64,000 nucleotides of DNA from Pilaira anomala (Eukaryota > Mucoromycota > Mucoromycetes > Mucorales > Mucoraceae), in NCBI GenBank assembly GCA_025716855.1, contig JAIXMQ010000022.1, positions 248,001 to 312,000 on the forward strand, read 5' to 3'. Shown one piece after another: positions 11,624 to 24,305 of the stretch. The stretch's first letter is position 1, and each line of letters starts with the position of its first letter. The position numbers and the translations under genes were made by a program. The notes under the pieces are model-generated. The model made no database searches. It saw only the letters and a program-made list of their open reading frames with translations, and had not been told where the DNA came from.

Positions 11624-12475
11624 TTATGATGTTTTTGAAAGAGGGGTATTTATATGTTTTTTGAAAGTTGGAACAACATATTTTATTTTATGCAGGATAC
11701 TAGTAGTAATACATATAGTAGATAGAAAAATAATTAAAATGCATGAGAAAAATATATGCACAAAAGAGGGGGTCCAATAGTTGAGAACCACGGGACATTT
11801 TCTCTTCCTGTCTTTTGACATGCAGATTACTTTTGTTTCATCGAAGCTGGTCACGTTATCAGGTTCAATATTATCTTGAACTTCGAAACTGCTTTCGTAA
11901 TATTTTAAAACTGGTAATAAATTACTTACGTTTGGAAAGTACGAAAGTATTTCAGTACGATCCTTTGGTAAGGTGATTGAACAAATTTCCATCATGACAT
12001 AGAATTTACTTGCTAGTTGTGTGGTGATGTAAAAAGGGACATGCATACCGATGATTTGTATCCCTATGATACCCTTGTATTTGTTTTGGCTGATGGATTC
12101 CAGAGACAAAGAACTGGTTCTATAAAGGTCTAACAGACACATGTAATTGTCATGCTTCTTATCTTCTCCCTTGATCTCTCCGATCAGCACAGGTCCAACC
12201 CAATTTGAACTTTTTAAAATGTTAGCTCCAAAGTCAGGGCGCTTGCTGTTGGAGTCCAACACTTTGATGTTTAACCTGTAATTTACAAATAAACATGAGC
12301 AAAATATATAATATATATATATATATGTGTGTGTATAAACATTTTATATATGAATGCTAATTTACCATTGAAGATGTCTTCTTTGGTCAGGATTGTTAAA
12401 CATGGGTGATAATACAGGGTTTGCATAACAACATCCCACCTGACTTTCCTTTACTGAGCCATTGAACTTAAACGG
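11624..12475 (-). CDS. Dispersed-family protein with RPD...GEIK (PD-(D/E)XK-like) signature, N-terminus not found
   Basis: Two exons read in frame: 12475-12366 and 12275-11624. The first follows a good acceptor but has no ATG of its own, so an upstream exon is missing or lost. The protein runs 'NPVLSPMFNNPDQRRHLQW', then 'SKRPDFGANILK', then 'VGPVLIGEIKGEDKKH', 'YKGIIGIQIIGMHVPFYI' and a C-terminal hydrophobic stretch. The spacing D...G-E-I-K is the pattern of PD-(D/E)XK nucleases. The same blocks occur in the decayed copy at 60068-61737. A similar family is, to my recollection, highly expanded in Mucorales. No role is known to me. The last ~60 residues overlap a sequence shared with 36374-36519 and may be acquired. 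Confidence 0.55.
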
Positions 12476-12480
12476 CTAAA

Positions 12481-12990
12481 ATCACGGAGGAATTTTTCTC
12501 TAATTAGCCGTTAAACCACAGTTTTTTTTTTAACAAAAAAACAAGTATAACACTTGTTTTTTTAACAAAAAAAAAAGTATAACACTTGTTTTTTTAACAA
12601 AAAAAACAGGTAACTTGTACTCTGTTCACTTGTGATTTGGACAAAAAAATGGTCATTTTCTATTTGAGATTTATTAGACAAAATGAATCATTTATTTTTT
12701 GATAAAATTATTAGACTTACTATTGATAACAATGTGTTTTATGAGCAGGTCCTTTTTTTTTTTCTTCTTGGAACAATCTCTTCTTTGGATAAGGAGTGTG
12801 GCAAAAGAAGAGATTAAAAATGGAGCGGTAAGGAAGGAATATATGTAAAAGGAAGAAAGTGAAAGAAAAGAACAAAATAAAAAAAAAGATGATTTATAAT
12901 GAAACCAAAAAAAAAAAAAGGCGTACGTATGAGAAAAGAAATCTGCCTGTATGCCATGTGAAAAAAGAACTGATGTAATAGTGATGCCAC
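12481..12990. repeat. Shared 5' block of the dispersed family, copy 1
   Basis: About 510 bp, nearly the same as 61800-62283 and lying in the same place relative to a family gene (5' side, minus strand). Common words include 'ttctatttgagatttattag' (12659 / 61929), 'ggaacaatctcttctttgga' (12770 / 62035) and 'aaaatggagcggtaaggaag' (12817 / 62085). It includes a small tandem array with inverted character (12530-12611) that is reduced in the other copy. Confidence 0.85.
12530..12611. repeat. Tandem ~35-bp palindromic units
   Basis: Near-perfect tandem units containing 'aagtataacacttgtt' (ACAAGT/ACTTGT inverted around ataac), separated by T- and A-runs. Two complete copies plus a partial copy ending in 'gtaacttgt'. 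Only one degenerate unit is present at the matching place near 61875. Confidence 0.7.
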
Positions 12991-14702
12991 AACCTGAAAT
13001 TCCATGATATCCAATCAATTTACTGAATGGACAGTAAAAGTCAATATTTATGGACACACTTTACTACTCCTCTCTCCCATCACCATACACACACACAGGC
13101 TCCTTTTAATATTCGTAGAAGAAAAAATATTGTACGCATTTATGAATACAAAAAATATCTTGAATTATATGATCTTGATGTAACTCATACTACCACGGAG
13201 CCATCCAAACATCTTTTAGCTATTGGGCTTTCTCTAGAGATGAAACCAAGGATAGCTAGGTTCTCCAGTCCTGTTTGTCGATCATTAAATTTGTTCAGGA
13301 AATGACTCTCATTCCAGGGTTGTTCAGTCACCCCAAGAAGTTTAATTGATCCTCTGAATACTCCACCTTTTCTTTACGTATCTGATCCTACGTAATTTTA
13401 CAGAAAAAGAAAACATCAAGCCAAACATATACTTCCCAGAAAGAATTGAAATTTGTAACAGTAGTGCTGCCTACACATTACACGGTAGAGTATATTTTTC
13501 TTCTTCAAACCGGGATCTTTTTTTTTTTTTTTACCGTTTGCTATAAAATTATCAAAATATCTTTTACGTATATTGATAATTTACATAACAACATTCTGGA
13601 ATTATTTCTTTCGTACATTAAGTGTCACATTATTTTCTGAGTAGTTAAAGCAAATAACTAACTTTTGCTTCAGTAAATACCCGCAAGTTTAAAAAAGATA
13701 ATCATAGAAATTATTGCACATGACAACCAAGTATATATATATTATAGAATCCGAGGACGAAATTGTTGAAAAAAGAAGTTTATTTAGACTCGATGGCAGA
13801 GAAAGCTTGTTTCATCGCTCAAAGATGTTGCCCCCCCCCCTCTCTTACTCCTAATCTAAATCAATTAACTCTACATTTATTTATTAAAACCTTGTGGTAT
13901 TTCATTGTCTCAAAACTGCTTGAATGTTTGGCTACCTGCAGAATTTCAGGGTATTGTTTATATTTTCTGATGGATTAAGATCCATCGATTTTTAGCGAGC
14001 AAAGAAATGGGTGCCTAGGATCTTCAGAGTAACAAATGGTTATAGCTTTTGTTTCATCGATGATCTTGATATATTTCCTAACATTCTCTTTATTGAATGG
14101 CCACAGCATAAAACAAACATACTGCTTCATCGCGAGAAATAACCATCATGATTTTTTTTTTAAAAAAAAAAAGCCTTAAAGAAAAAGATGCATTAATCTT
14201 AAAAAGAGGAAGAATTTATTACCCGCCCTTTGGCGTTGGAACGACTGTATCATGTGGTAGCTACGTCAGTTTTCTTTCTTTCTTTATGGTGCCTCAAGAA
14301 AAGTGTAGCAACTATACTGGATTTTTGAAAATCGAGTCTGTAATGAACGAACCATTTCGAGCTTCTCTAATCAATGAGCACTACGAATATCCACATAAGC
14401 AAGCTATACATATATAAGCGACAGTTCATGAAGAAAGGTACCCTGTTAGCTTTTAACAAGAAGACGAAGCACACTTCAGTTTATCTTTTCAAACATTTAA
14501 GCCCAGTTTTTCAGAATCAAGGTATTCCTTTTACAAACGAAATAAACCCAAAAGTAGTCTTTTTTTTTTTTTTTTTTTTTTTTTTTTCTCTTTTCTTTTT
14601 TCTTTTTTTTTTTTTTTTTTTTTTTTTAAGAATATTCTCGGTTTTTTTCTTTTACTTCACAACTCAAAACAATCTTATATATTCGAGTTGGTTTATTTTA
14701 AA
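12991..14702. other. Intergenic region upstream of the PP4R1-like gene
   Basis: No gene that I can support in 1.7 kb. A 92-codon plus frame at 13027-13305 is compositionally plausible from about codon 27 on but has no start context, splice partner or recognised domain. T runs near 14561-14627 precede the next gene. The proximal part must carry its promoter. Confidence 0.4.
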
Positions 14703-17700
14703 ATGGCAGGTACGGTGGTGAACATCTTTATAAAAAAAAGAGCGGTTTTGAAATAATTTTATGCGTTTTTTTTAAAAAAAAAAATCTCCCCCTTTTTTTT
14801 TTAATATTTTTTTTTTATATATATATATAACAGATCCAGTTATTTGCATTCCTCCTCAAGAAGTCGCTTCAGATGAACATGAAGAGAAGAAAGTAGTGCA
14901 AGTACCTGTAATTTTAATACACGATGAAAATAACTATACGACATCTGCAGAACTTGATGAAACACTACCACCACCTTATTCAGAGCCCACCACACTATCG
15001 AACGACCCTGAAAGCTACGATAATTCCTTTTACTTTAATGATAATGACGAAACCTTAAATTGTGAAACAACTATGGCTGAAGGTAAAAACGAAAAAAAAA
15101 AAAAAAACTTATTATTTTTGGAAAGGGAAGAATAAATTTTTTTTTAAAAGATAATGTAGAAGAAGATGGCTTGACTGATATTATTCATGAAGAAGAGGAA
15201 GAGATCTTGATTGAAGAAGAAGAAAACGATTTATTAATCGGTATCACGCTTACTCCACTAGAAAAACTTCAAAGGTTCAGTACGAGTAAAATGGTTTTAC
15301 AAAGGTATATATAAAAAAAAAAAAAGCTTTGTAGAACAATTTTTATATTTAACTGAGTATAGACTTGTTGTGACCCGAGAACTTTCGAATATAATTCATG
15401 ACATAACTTTATTGGATGCAGTTAATATTGTATTACCTATAATTATACAATTAGGCAAAGATCAAGATGATTCTGTAAAAGAGGCACTTGCTGGTGAATT
15501 AGATAAAATTATTTATTTTTATTACGAGGTAATATAATATAATATATATATATATATATGTATATCTTATTTATTCTATCTATTTAGAATGCACCTCCAT
15601 TAGCATTAAATCAGTTGGATGAAACTAAACAACAGTTACATATACCATCAAATGCATTCTCTAATCTCGTCATTGATTTCCTATTAGATCAAAACACAAC
15701 ACTCGCTTCGATCGCACAACAATCCATCGTTGCCGTCGCTGCTGAATTAGCAAACACACCCAAGACTTTTGAAAAGTTCGATTTTCATCAACATTTATTA
15801 AACCATGAAATATTTGAAGGCATCATTTTAGGTTTAATGCATATCATTCATAGTGGAAATCAAAAGGAAGACGAAAAAAATAATCAAGAGCATCATGAAA
15901 CAGATCTGGATATCGCAACGATTATCGAAAAAGGAACAACAAATGTGATGGACTCATTCTCTGAAAAAAAATCTCATGATATTACTACAAATACCAAACA
16001 GTATGATGATGGTGGTATTAACTTGGCTAAAATGGTGTGTTTAATGGTATGTCTTTTTATTATTATTATTATTATTATTCACCCCTCCTCCTCCTCCTCC
16101 TTCAACTTATCTAATTGTTAATATGATTCATCTAGCTAATTTCAGCCTTGGCTCATGTTTTTGGACCAGAAGGTTCCACAGACAAATTTTTACCTATTGT
16201 GGAAAGCATGGTTTCTGATCCAATGTTTTATGTAAGAAAAGAAGTCGCTGCCGCTGTAGGTAGTCTTTCTGCCGCTGTCACACCTGAAATCGCATTAGAA
16301 AAACTGGTAAAAAAAAAAAAAAAAAAGGCTTTCCTCTCTCTCTATAGAAAAATCATGATTCTCATTTTATATATATATTAGTTACCTCTTTATTCAAAAC
16401 TTTCAGTAGATACCATTTGGCACGTAAGAAGATCATGTGTATTTGCATTACCCTTTCTATGTGAAGTCTTACCTGAAGACGTAAAAGCGACCATTGCAGT
16501 AGAAGGAGTCGAATTATTTAAAAATGATATCTCACGCAACGTCCGCAACTCATTAGCGGATATCACAGGTGAATTGATCTCCAAATTCTTACCGGTCGAT
16601 TGGAAGGAAACGGGTAACCCCGGCCAACACGTACCTGAAGAGCTCTTGGAATTTTTCTTGTCCCTGGGTAATCCAATGACCAGTTCAAACCAAATGTTTA
16701 AAACCGACACGGAGCGTATTCATAACTGCGCTTATAATTTCCCGGCCGTCGTCTTGACGGCCGGTGTCCACTACTGGGACACCCATCTCAAAGAGACCTA
16801 TCTCAACCTGACAAAAGATTATCAACTCAAAGTACGTCGCACCTTTGCTTATTCACTTCATGACATTGCTCGTATCATCGGTCCTGAACGGACCGAAAGA
16901 GATTTAGTTCAAATATTTGCCTTGTATTTAATGGATCTGGATGATGTCAAACAAGGTGTGCTGGAACATTTAGCTGAATTTCTAAATGTATTAGCCATTA
17001 GCTCGCGTAATGAATATATACCGATTCTGGCTGAGGTCTGGGATGGTGTTATGTTGAATTGGCATTTACGCGATATTCTAGCCCATCAGTTGAGAGATAT
17101 TGCTCGTTTATTTGATGCATCGCGTGTCGTAGAACATATTTTACCTTTAGCAATTCGAGCTTGTCATGATGAATTTGCTGCTGTAAGAGAAACGGGTGTT
17201 GAGATTGTAAGTAAATTTTAAAAATAATAATTAATAATACACAGACATGAAATACTTATTTTCTTTATTAGTTTCCTGTGATTTTAGATATTGTAAAACG
17301 AGCAGTAGATGATGATGGAGAAGGGTTATCTCAAATTGATGAAAATGAAACAGAAACAGATACTCTTTTAGAGCGTCAACAAAAATACGCATTGGCATTA
17401 TTAAATCATGTGATGGATAAGTTGGATGATTTAGTTAGATCCTCAAACTATCGTAGAAGACTTGTGTAAGTTTTTTTTTTTTATATATACTTTCTATAAA
17501 GGTTATCTCTTTATTTACTTTTTTTTTTTTTTATTATAGATTTACACAAATTTGTAGATCATTATTGGATGCTGGAATTCATCCTACGGATTTCGCTTCT
17601 TTTTTCTTACCCAGATTAACTACTTTAGCCCAAGATCCTGTAGTCAATATACGTATTGCGACTTCAAGGGTGATTCAAACGCTATGCTCCATTGGTAAGA

Positions 17701-18491
17701 TTCTATTTTATATCCATTTAAAAAAAAAAAACTAATAACATATAATAGATGGATATCGTCATGATCTAGAAATGGTTACAATGGTTGAGGACCAAGAATT
17801 ATATCCAAGTCAAATGTTAGATCAAATCCTATACCATCTCTCGACAGACACAGACAGAGATGTCCGATACTATGTCTCAACTTTCATCACACCTACTTGT
17901 CTTCAAGAATACGAACAAAAAAGACAAGTCCAAGATAGAGAAGAAAACGCGCTAAAAGAAAACGAGTTCCCATTACCACCTCCACCTCATCTTCCTGAAC
18001 ATTTAGTCATGAACCATTCTCCTTCACTTTCCAACATTGATGAGGAAGACGAGAACATATCAATACAGGAAGAGGAAGAAAGAATCTATCATCATTCGAT
18101 TGAATCTCCTATGGATATTGTGGATGATTACGATGATATTGAGGATATGCCTCTGAACATGGCTTCGGATTATGATTGTAACAAAGAGGATGATGAAGAT
18201 CAAATCATTCCTTATATTGACCTTCAAAGTACTAACTTGGCAATGGATGAAGATGACGATGAAATCATGATGGAATTAACTTTGGAAAATCATGAGGTGA
18301 CCGAAAAGGCACAGCATGTTTATTTATCAAAGATTCCAGCTCATGTTGTTTTAAGCTCGGATATCCCTTCAACAGCTACTATTCATACTAATAATAACAA
18401 TACGATTAATACTACTACTACTATTACTACTACTATCACACCTACTACTACTTCTACTTCTACTACTACTACTACTACTACAGATAATTAA
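14703..18491 (+). CDS. Protein phosphatase 4 regulatory subunit 1-like HEAT-repeat protein
   Basis: Ten exons keep one frame: 14703-14709, 14834-15082, 15151-15304, 15363-15528, 15588-16046, 16136-16306, 16382-17206, 17272-17465, 17540-17694, 17749-18491 (1040 aa). The first coding exon is only 7 nt (M-A-G/). After an acidic N-terminus comes 'LTPLEKLQRF', the PPP4R1 family signature, then many HEAT helices (for example 'SMVSDPMFYVRKEVAAAVG', 'VRRSCVFALPFLCEVLPED', 'VRRTFAYSLHDIARIIGPE'). The C-terminus (after about residue 850) is acidic and ends in Thr/Asn repeats. PPP4R1 scaffolds the PP4 catalytic subunit; PP2A A-type scaffolds are the alternative, but length and the N-terminal motif favour PPP4R1. 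Tandem with EDC3, 253 bp downstream. Confidence 0.85.
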
Positions 18492-18744
18492 CCTGTATTA
18501 TACTATACTTTAAACCTATTATTATATTACTTATTTCTCTTTTTTATATTTATTATTATATATCCCTCTTTCACTCTTTTTTATATAATTAATGTTAACT
18601 TTTTTAATACCTACTTGCTTTTAAAAACGAAGCTCCGCTATTTGAAATTTTTTTAAAGAACACATACACACACACACATCTTTCGATGCTTTTCTCTTTT
18701 TATCCTTTTTTTTTTTTTTTTTTTTTTTCCAAAAAATTCAAACG

Positions 18745-20519
18745 ATGGCAGAAAGTTTTTTAGGTGTAAAAGTTTTAGTTTTATTACACTCTGGCATCAA
18801 GTTGGAAGGTGTTGTATCTCATATTGAACCTTCAAACCAACAGATGACTTTAAAAGATGGTAATTATGCGTACTTAAAAAAAAAAAACGTAACAAGTCTT
18901 TACTTACCTTATAAAACAAGTTACCTTATTTATTTTTGGTCAGCCTCCTCATCGTACACCTATTTATGGTGTCGTGGGTAAAGATATTAAAGACTTGCAA
19001 GTGATTTCTTCTTCTTCTTCTTCTTCTTCTTCTTCTGCTCTTTCTGCTGTTCCTGCTCCTGCTGCTGCTGCTGCTTCTTCTTCTTCGGCTGCTTCTATGC
19101 AACCTTTACCTTTAGACCATCACGTATTAGAACAAGACCCTCCACCTAAAGTAAGTTTCTTCTATATTTTTCTTATGATATAACTAAAACCTCGTCCTTT
19201 TTTTTTTTTTGTTTTTTACTAGGTGACACCTGTAAAATCTGTCTCTAAAAGTAAGTTTCTTTTTTTTTTTTAAAAAAAAAATGTTTAAAAATACTAAATA
19301 AACAAAAACAGCTCGAAAAATGAAACAACCCACACGTATTAATAACAACAACAACAACAACAACAATAGGCGAACGATGGACGGTTGGGCAGGAGAAGAT
19401 GTAAATATATTTATAGAAGAAGAATTTGATTTCCAAAAGAACCTAGACATGTTTGATAAAGCCAAAGTGTTTGCAGAAATAAGAGAAGCCGATGATACAG
19501 CCCCCGAAGAATTATTAGTCACATTAAATAGATTACCACCAAAGAAGAATCAAATCAACTTATTACCCACAGAAAATGTATTGGACATGGAACCCACAGC
19601 ATATAACCATCATCATCAGCATCCCTCCCATCCACCGGATTATCATCAAGAAGACGATTTTGGGGATGAAAGTGATACGGAATCTCAAACACCGGATGAG
19701 TACGCTAGAAGAAGACGAAAATCATCGAAACAAACGACGATGATCACCCAAAGACCAACAAAGATCTTCACTGTTTCAAAAGTCCTATGTCCTCCTGTCT
19801 CTCCATTACAAATGGCGCATGTGGAACATGAATGTACAAAGGCCTCGACTTCTTTTGATGCATTAGCGATAGAAAACAGTGGAAGAGGCACGGCCTTATT
19901 GATACTCCAATTATTAAATCAAATGGACGTCGTATCGCCTTCCATTATCATCCTAGTAGGAAACAATAAAAACGGTGCAATTGGTTTAGTCACTGCCCGT
20001 CATCTCATGAATCATGGATGTTTAGTCACGGCCTGTATCACTGCGCATGAACAGAATCTATCTGACCCCATCATCAAATACGAAATTATGGCGAGAAGGT
20101 GTGGTGTCATCACGCTCTATCATACGGACGATTTAGGTGAATCTGATTTAATTGTAGATGCTATCTTGGGAATTGATGATAAATTAATTGATATACAAGA
20201 AGAATATACCTTTGATTCCGTTTGTAATTCAATCGATTGGGCTAATAATCAACCCAAACCGACTTTATCCATTGATTTTCCTAGTGGCGTCGATGCAAGT
20301 ACGGGTGTACCTCATCATCCGGATCATATGATTTATCCTAAATGGACCATTTGTCTTGGAGCTCCTAAATCTGGTTGTAAATCGGAACAAGTGACGGGTG
20401 ATTTATATCTGGTAGATATTGGTATACCAAGATTATGTTGGGAACGGGTTGGGATGAAAGGAAGTACTATACCTTGGGGTGCAGATTTCTTAGTTGCATT
20501 AGAATACAAGACAACATAA
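18745..20519 (+). CDS. EDC3: Enhancer of mRNA decapping 3 (LSm, FDF, YjeF-N)
   Basis: The N-terminal LSm-like domain starts 'MAESFLGVKVLVLLHSGIKL' (exon from 18745). It continues in exon 18944-19150 ('PPHRTPIYGVVGKDIKDLQV'), followed by a short exon 19223-19250 and a long exon 19312-20519. The middle has Ser/Ala/Pro and Asn repeats and the FDF motif ('EEFDFQKNLDMFDKAKVF'), which binds Dhh1/DDX6. The C-terminus (from about 19800) is a YjeF-N Rossmann fold ('ALLILQLLNQMD', 'GNNKNGAIGLVTARHLMNHG', 'LSIDFPSGVDASTG') that dimerises. It acts in P-bodies on Dcp1-Dcp2. The junction of exon 1 is unresolved: a donor at 18860 gives the wrong phase, while one at 18889 keeps frame but includes an A run. 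Convergent with the next gene, 3' ends 52 bp apart. Confidence 0.9.
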
Positions 20520-20571
20520 ATATAAAAATAAATAAAAAACATTGCAGAAAAATAGTTTATTTTATTTATTT

Positions 20572-21726
20572 TTAACGGTCATAATCTGATATTGAACTTG
20601 CTCTAACATCACTTTCTCTTGGACATGCTAATAGAGTAGCTGGTAAATAATCATCATTATATTCTTGAGAAGAAGAAGAGGAGGAGGATGATGATGGAGT
20701 ATAGATAGAGAATGCAGAATGTCTTTCTTCTTCTTCTTCTGCTGCTGCAAAAGGACATGAATTTTGAGAAGAAAATCCTTCATCGGTTGATTGTTGACTA
20801 CTACTGGCAGTTCTTTCTAATTTACGTCTTTTATACCATTGATGTTTTCTTTCCTGTGCTTTTAGTTTACTAATTTCTTTTGTTAATTTAATCTTGGTTT
20901 CTTCATAACCAATTAATTCTGCCTTTAAAGCAAGTTGATTCAAAGGCTCATGATGATGATGATGATGACAACCAGTGGCTAATTTAGTTTCGGTACTTTG
21001 TCGTGCTCGTAATGTGTTTTCAACCTGTTCTTGTAAAATTCGAATCTTTTCTAATCTTTTATCTGACATACGTTGTGCGTTTTCTTGTCTCTTTAATAAA
21101 ATATCTTTTTGTTGTTGTTGTTCTTCCATGGTGTGATTGCATTTGGAGCCTTCATTCTCTTCTTCTTTTAATTTTGATCGACTACTGCCTCGTTTATATC
21201 GATATCCATTCTCTAATAATTTCTTTTTCGCTAAATCAAATAATGTTCCTTTCTTGGAAATCAAAATTGGATTCTGTAATGCTAATTCTAATGCGGCTGA
21301 ATTAATTGCTTCTTCATAAGATGTAAGTGACCTACTCTTCTTTTTTCCATAGATGATTGCATGCGACACAATAAACTCATGAGTAGAAGGTAATGACTAC
21401 AAAAAAAAACATTAACATATTATTATATAAAAAAAAAAAAAAAAAATCACAATATATATATTTACATTGGTAATATCTTGTTCTTGCAAGTTATTTTTTG
21501 GTTGTTCTTGTTCTAAACCACTCGACTTTAATTCTCTTAACCTCTTTTTGAATTTAATCGCATGAAAGGGCAACATGTCAAGTACTGACAAGAACTCGGT
21601 CACTTCTTGTTCGTTAAACCCTATAAACTGAGGTAAATCTTGGTCCGTTGCTCCTGCATTCAGAAACGCTTCATGGTATTGTTCTAATTGAATCGATTCA
21701 AGAAACGTTTTTAAAGTAGTTTGCAT
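20572..21726 (-). CDS. SAM/NAB-like domain protein with coiled coil
   Basis: Two exons: 21726-21466 and 21396-20572 (361 aa). Residues ~5-68 ('LKTFLESIQLEQYHEAFLNA' ... 'HAIKFKKRLRELKS') match the SAM-type fold of the NAB co-repressor N-terminal domain (NCD1): helical, ending in K-R-L-R-E. A second conserved block is 'ALQNPILISKKGTLFDLAKK' with 'GYRYKRGSSRSK'. A predicted coiled coil covers about residues 165-280, with a His6 run. The tail is Ser/Glu rich. NAB proteins bind transcription factors in animals; here a nuclear adaptor role is only inference. The start at 21726 is the only ATG before the domain. Confidence 0.65.
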
Positions 21727-22555
21727 TTTTTTTTTTCTGTGTGTATATAAAATAGTGTTTTCTACAAAAAAAAAATGTTCGTTTGCAGCAAAAATCTCTC
21801 ACTTTTTATATCTTTATGTTCCTTATCGCGTCAAATTCAAAAAGACGTTACCATCATGACCGTCGTCCCCCATTTTTTATTAAAATCAAAAATTTTTGGT
21901 GGAAAATTTTCAATTAAAAAAAGAGTCATGCAGTGCAGTGTTTCAAATTCAGTAAAAAAAAAGCAATATAGTGTGAGAACCATTCCTTATCTATACACAC
22001 AGACCTAATGACATGGTCTATTGACTATTTTAATCAAGATATTTTAGTCACTTTTAAATTAAAAGGAGAGAGAGAGAGGTAAATTTACTATACCAGGACA
22101 TTGATAAGAGAGAATGAACATCCGCTATATAAATAATGATGTATGTATTCAGGTACAAAGTCCCAAATTATCTCATGTTGTCTATAAAACTTATAAGCGA
22201 CTAATTATGTCATGATGTGTCTAAATCAAGTGGGCTATAATAAACTTTAAAACGAAATTGATCGCCCATCAATAATTTTTTTTTACGGTCAGTCAACGAT
22301 TTTTATAAAGCACCTATTTTTTTTAAATCAAAATAGCTCAAGAAGTGTGCTGACATTTGTAACTCATTGTTCAATCTGTTATTACCTGCAAGTTAAAGAC
22401 CCGCATCAAGCAGCCACGAAATAACTCTCTCTCTTTTGAAACAAGTATTTTCAAAGATGTGTGTGCAACAAATATAACATGCATTATTATTTTTTACTTT
22501 TTTTTACTCCCTTTTCTTCTTTTTTCTTTCTTTTTTTTTTTTTTTAAAAAAAAAA
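21727..22555. other. Divergent intergenic region
   Basis: Shared upstream region of the SAM/NAB-like gene (leftward) and the four-TM gene (rightward). AT-rich, with a GA run at 22067-22078 and T/C tracts at 22496-22545. A 77-codon frame at 21775-22008 has no domain and was discounted. No RNA gene seen. Confidence 0.5.
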
Positions 22556-23561
22556 ATGCCGTTATTAGGATATGTTGTTGTATTTTTCTTATTTTGTTGT
22601 AGCTATGCCTTAAATCTAACTGCTTTATTTCTACCAAAATGGTAAGTACTAGAACAATTATCAATATCCCAGAACTATACTATTTATATATATCAAAAAA
22701 AAAAAAAAATCATCATCATCAGGTTGGCTCATGTTATACCAAAACCATTTTATTCTGAAACACATTACGGTTTATTCAAATTATGTCAAAGGTAAAAATG
22801 TTATTTTATACTTTTTTACAGAAAAAAAAAGGTTAACATGATTGGGTATCATAGTCTCACTGGGGATTGCAGACCTTTTCCAAGAGCTGAAAACGATGAT
22901 TGTAAAGAAGGTATACATAAATCATAAAGTCGGCTTAGAAAAAGAAAAAAAAAAAAAAAAAAACCTCCCACTGATAAATCAAGTATATATATAGAGGGAT
23001 TTTGTCAACTTTGGTATACATACATATATATATATATATATAAAAGAAAGATTTGTTTATATAGAGTGATTTTAAAACAGGCAAGCAGCTGGAGCTGGCA
23101 TGATCCTTGGAGCTGTTGTAGGTACTCTGACCATGATAGCTTTATTAGGTGTCATGTGTAGTAATAGAGAAAAGAGAGAAAGAGGATGGAAATTAATATC
23201 TGGGTAAAGTATTATAAATGAATGAGTAAAATATGTGTATATTAAAGTGTTTTTTACCTTTTTTTTTTTTTAAGAATGCTTGTGCTTCATGGTAAAGGTT
23301 TAATAGTCAAGTGATATAAAAAAAAAACAACGAATGAAATAACCCTTTTTTTTTTTTTTAGCTGTACCTTCAATTGTTTCATTTTCTATAATTGCTTACT
23401 TGTATAATACAAGTTCAATATTTTATTCTGGCACAAAATACGATCAATCCTTTATTATTAATGCAGTATCATGGTGTCTTAGTCTTATACTTTCTTTATC
23501 CATGTTACTTGCTTCTTTTATTGGAAATCCTGAATACCATTACTATGAAAGATTGGATTAA
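22556..23561 (+). CDS. Sur7/PalI-like four-transmembrane cortical protein
   Basis: Seven small exons: 22556-22641, 22723-22791, 22855-22910, 22995-23013, 23081-23203, 23275-23291, 23362-23561 (189 aa, phase-consistent). Layout: TM1 at residues 4-24 ('GYVVVFFLFCCSYALNLTAL'), an extracellular loop with Cys pairs ('LFKLCQRSLTGDCRPFP' and 'DDCKEEGFCQLW'), then three further TM segments at about 79-100, 112-130 and 155-178. A single cysteine-bearing first loop followed by three TMs is the claudin-like/SUR7/PalI fungal plan. Such proteins mark eisosome or pH-sensing membrane domains. Exons of 19 and 17 nt make it invisible to ORF finders. Family call is by topology; the exact role is unknown. Confidence 0.7.
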
Positions 23562-24305
23562 AAAAATAAATTCACTTTTTTTTAACTAACACACTGTTTT
23601 TAAACCAAAAAAAAAAAAAAGGGAAACAGGTGACTTGGTCAAAAAACATCTCTCCTGTTATCCATAAATCCAACAACTAAATTCGATTTAACACTCTTTC
23701 AAGTGTCCACTTTTTTTTCATATAATACCAGTCAAAAAGCGCAGCTTCTGGGAAAATATTTATTTTAACTTAATTTCTTTGACAGGTACACATACTATAC
23801 ATAAACAAAAAAAAAAACCTTATATTAATATCACGCATTGTATTTATTAAATTTTTCATCACAATTAGTTTAATGAAAATATTTCTCTCTCTCTTTTAGT
23901 GTAAACAACATTTGTTTTTTTTTTTTAGTTTATATGTTAAAAAAGCACACTCACACAGGAGTTTATACTAAAAGAGAATAAAATGTCTCGTCTCCTTAGA
24001 GAAACAATAATTTTAAATTGATTTTTTTTTTATGGGAGAGTATATAGTTACTCTTTTTTTTTTAAAAACTAAAAAAAAAAAAAAAGGGCTGTTTACAAGC
24101 AAAAAGATGATATGTCTAAAAGGAGAAAACGTTATGTTTACAGTTTTCATGTTTACTATGTATATATATATCTATCTATTCACAAACAATAAATATCGAA
24201 TTTAAACATATTAAAAATCAAACAACACATATATATATAAACTATGATTTACCACTTTATATTTTTAATTTCTTTTTTTTTTTTTCTATCAAATAAACAA
24301 GAAAA
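23562..24305. other. Intergenic region
   Basis: AT-rich with A/T runs (for example 24077-24085). No gene, tRNA or repeat identified. Confidence 0.5.

Noticed and set aside
12692..13057. Minus-strand frames in the shared 5' block
   Set aside because: Phe-rich, and not preserved in frame between the two copies of the block.
7000..14000. tRNA, 5S or spliceosomal RNA genes in the gene-poor block
   Set aside because: No B-box with a matching cloverleaf and no recognisable snRNA motifs on either strand by eye; a covariance scan would be decisive.
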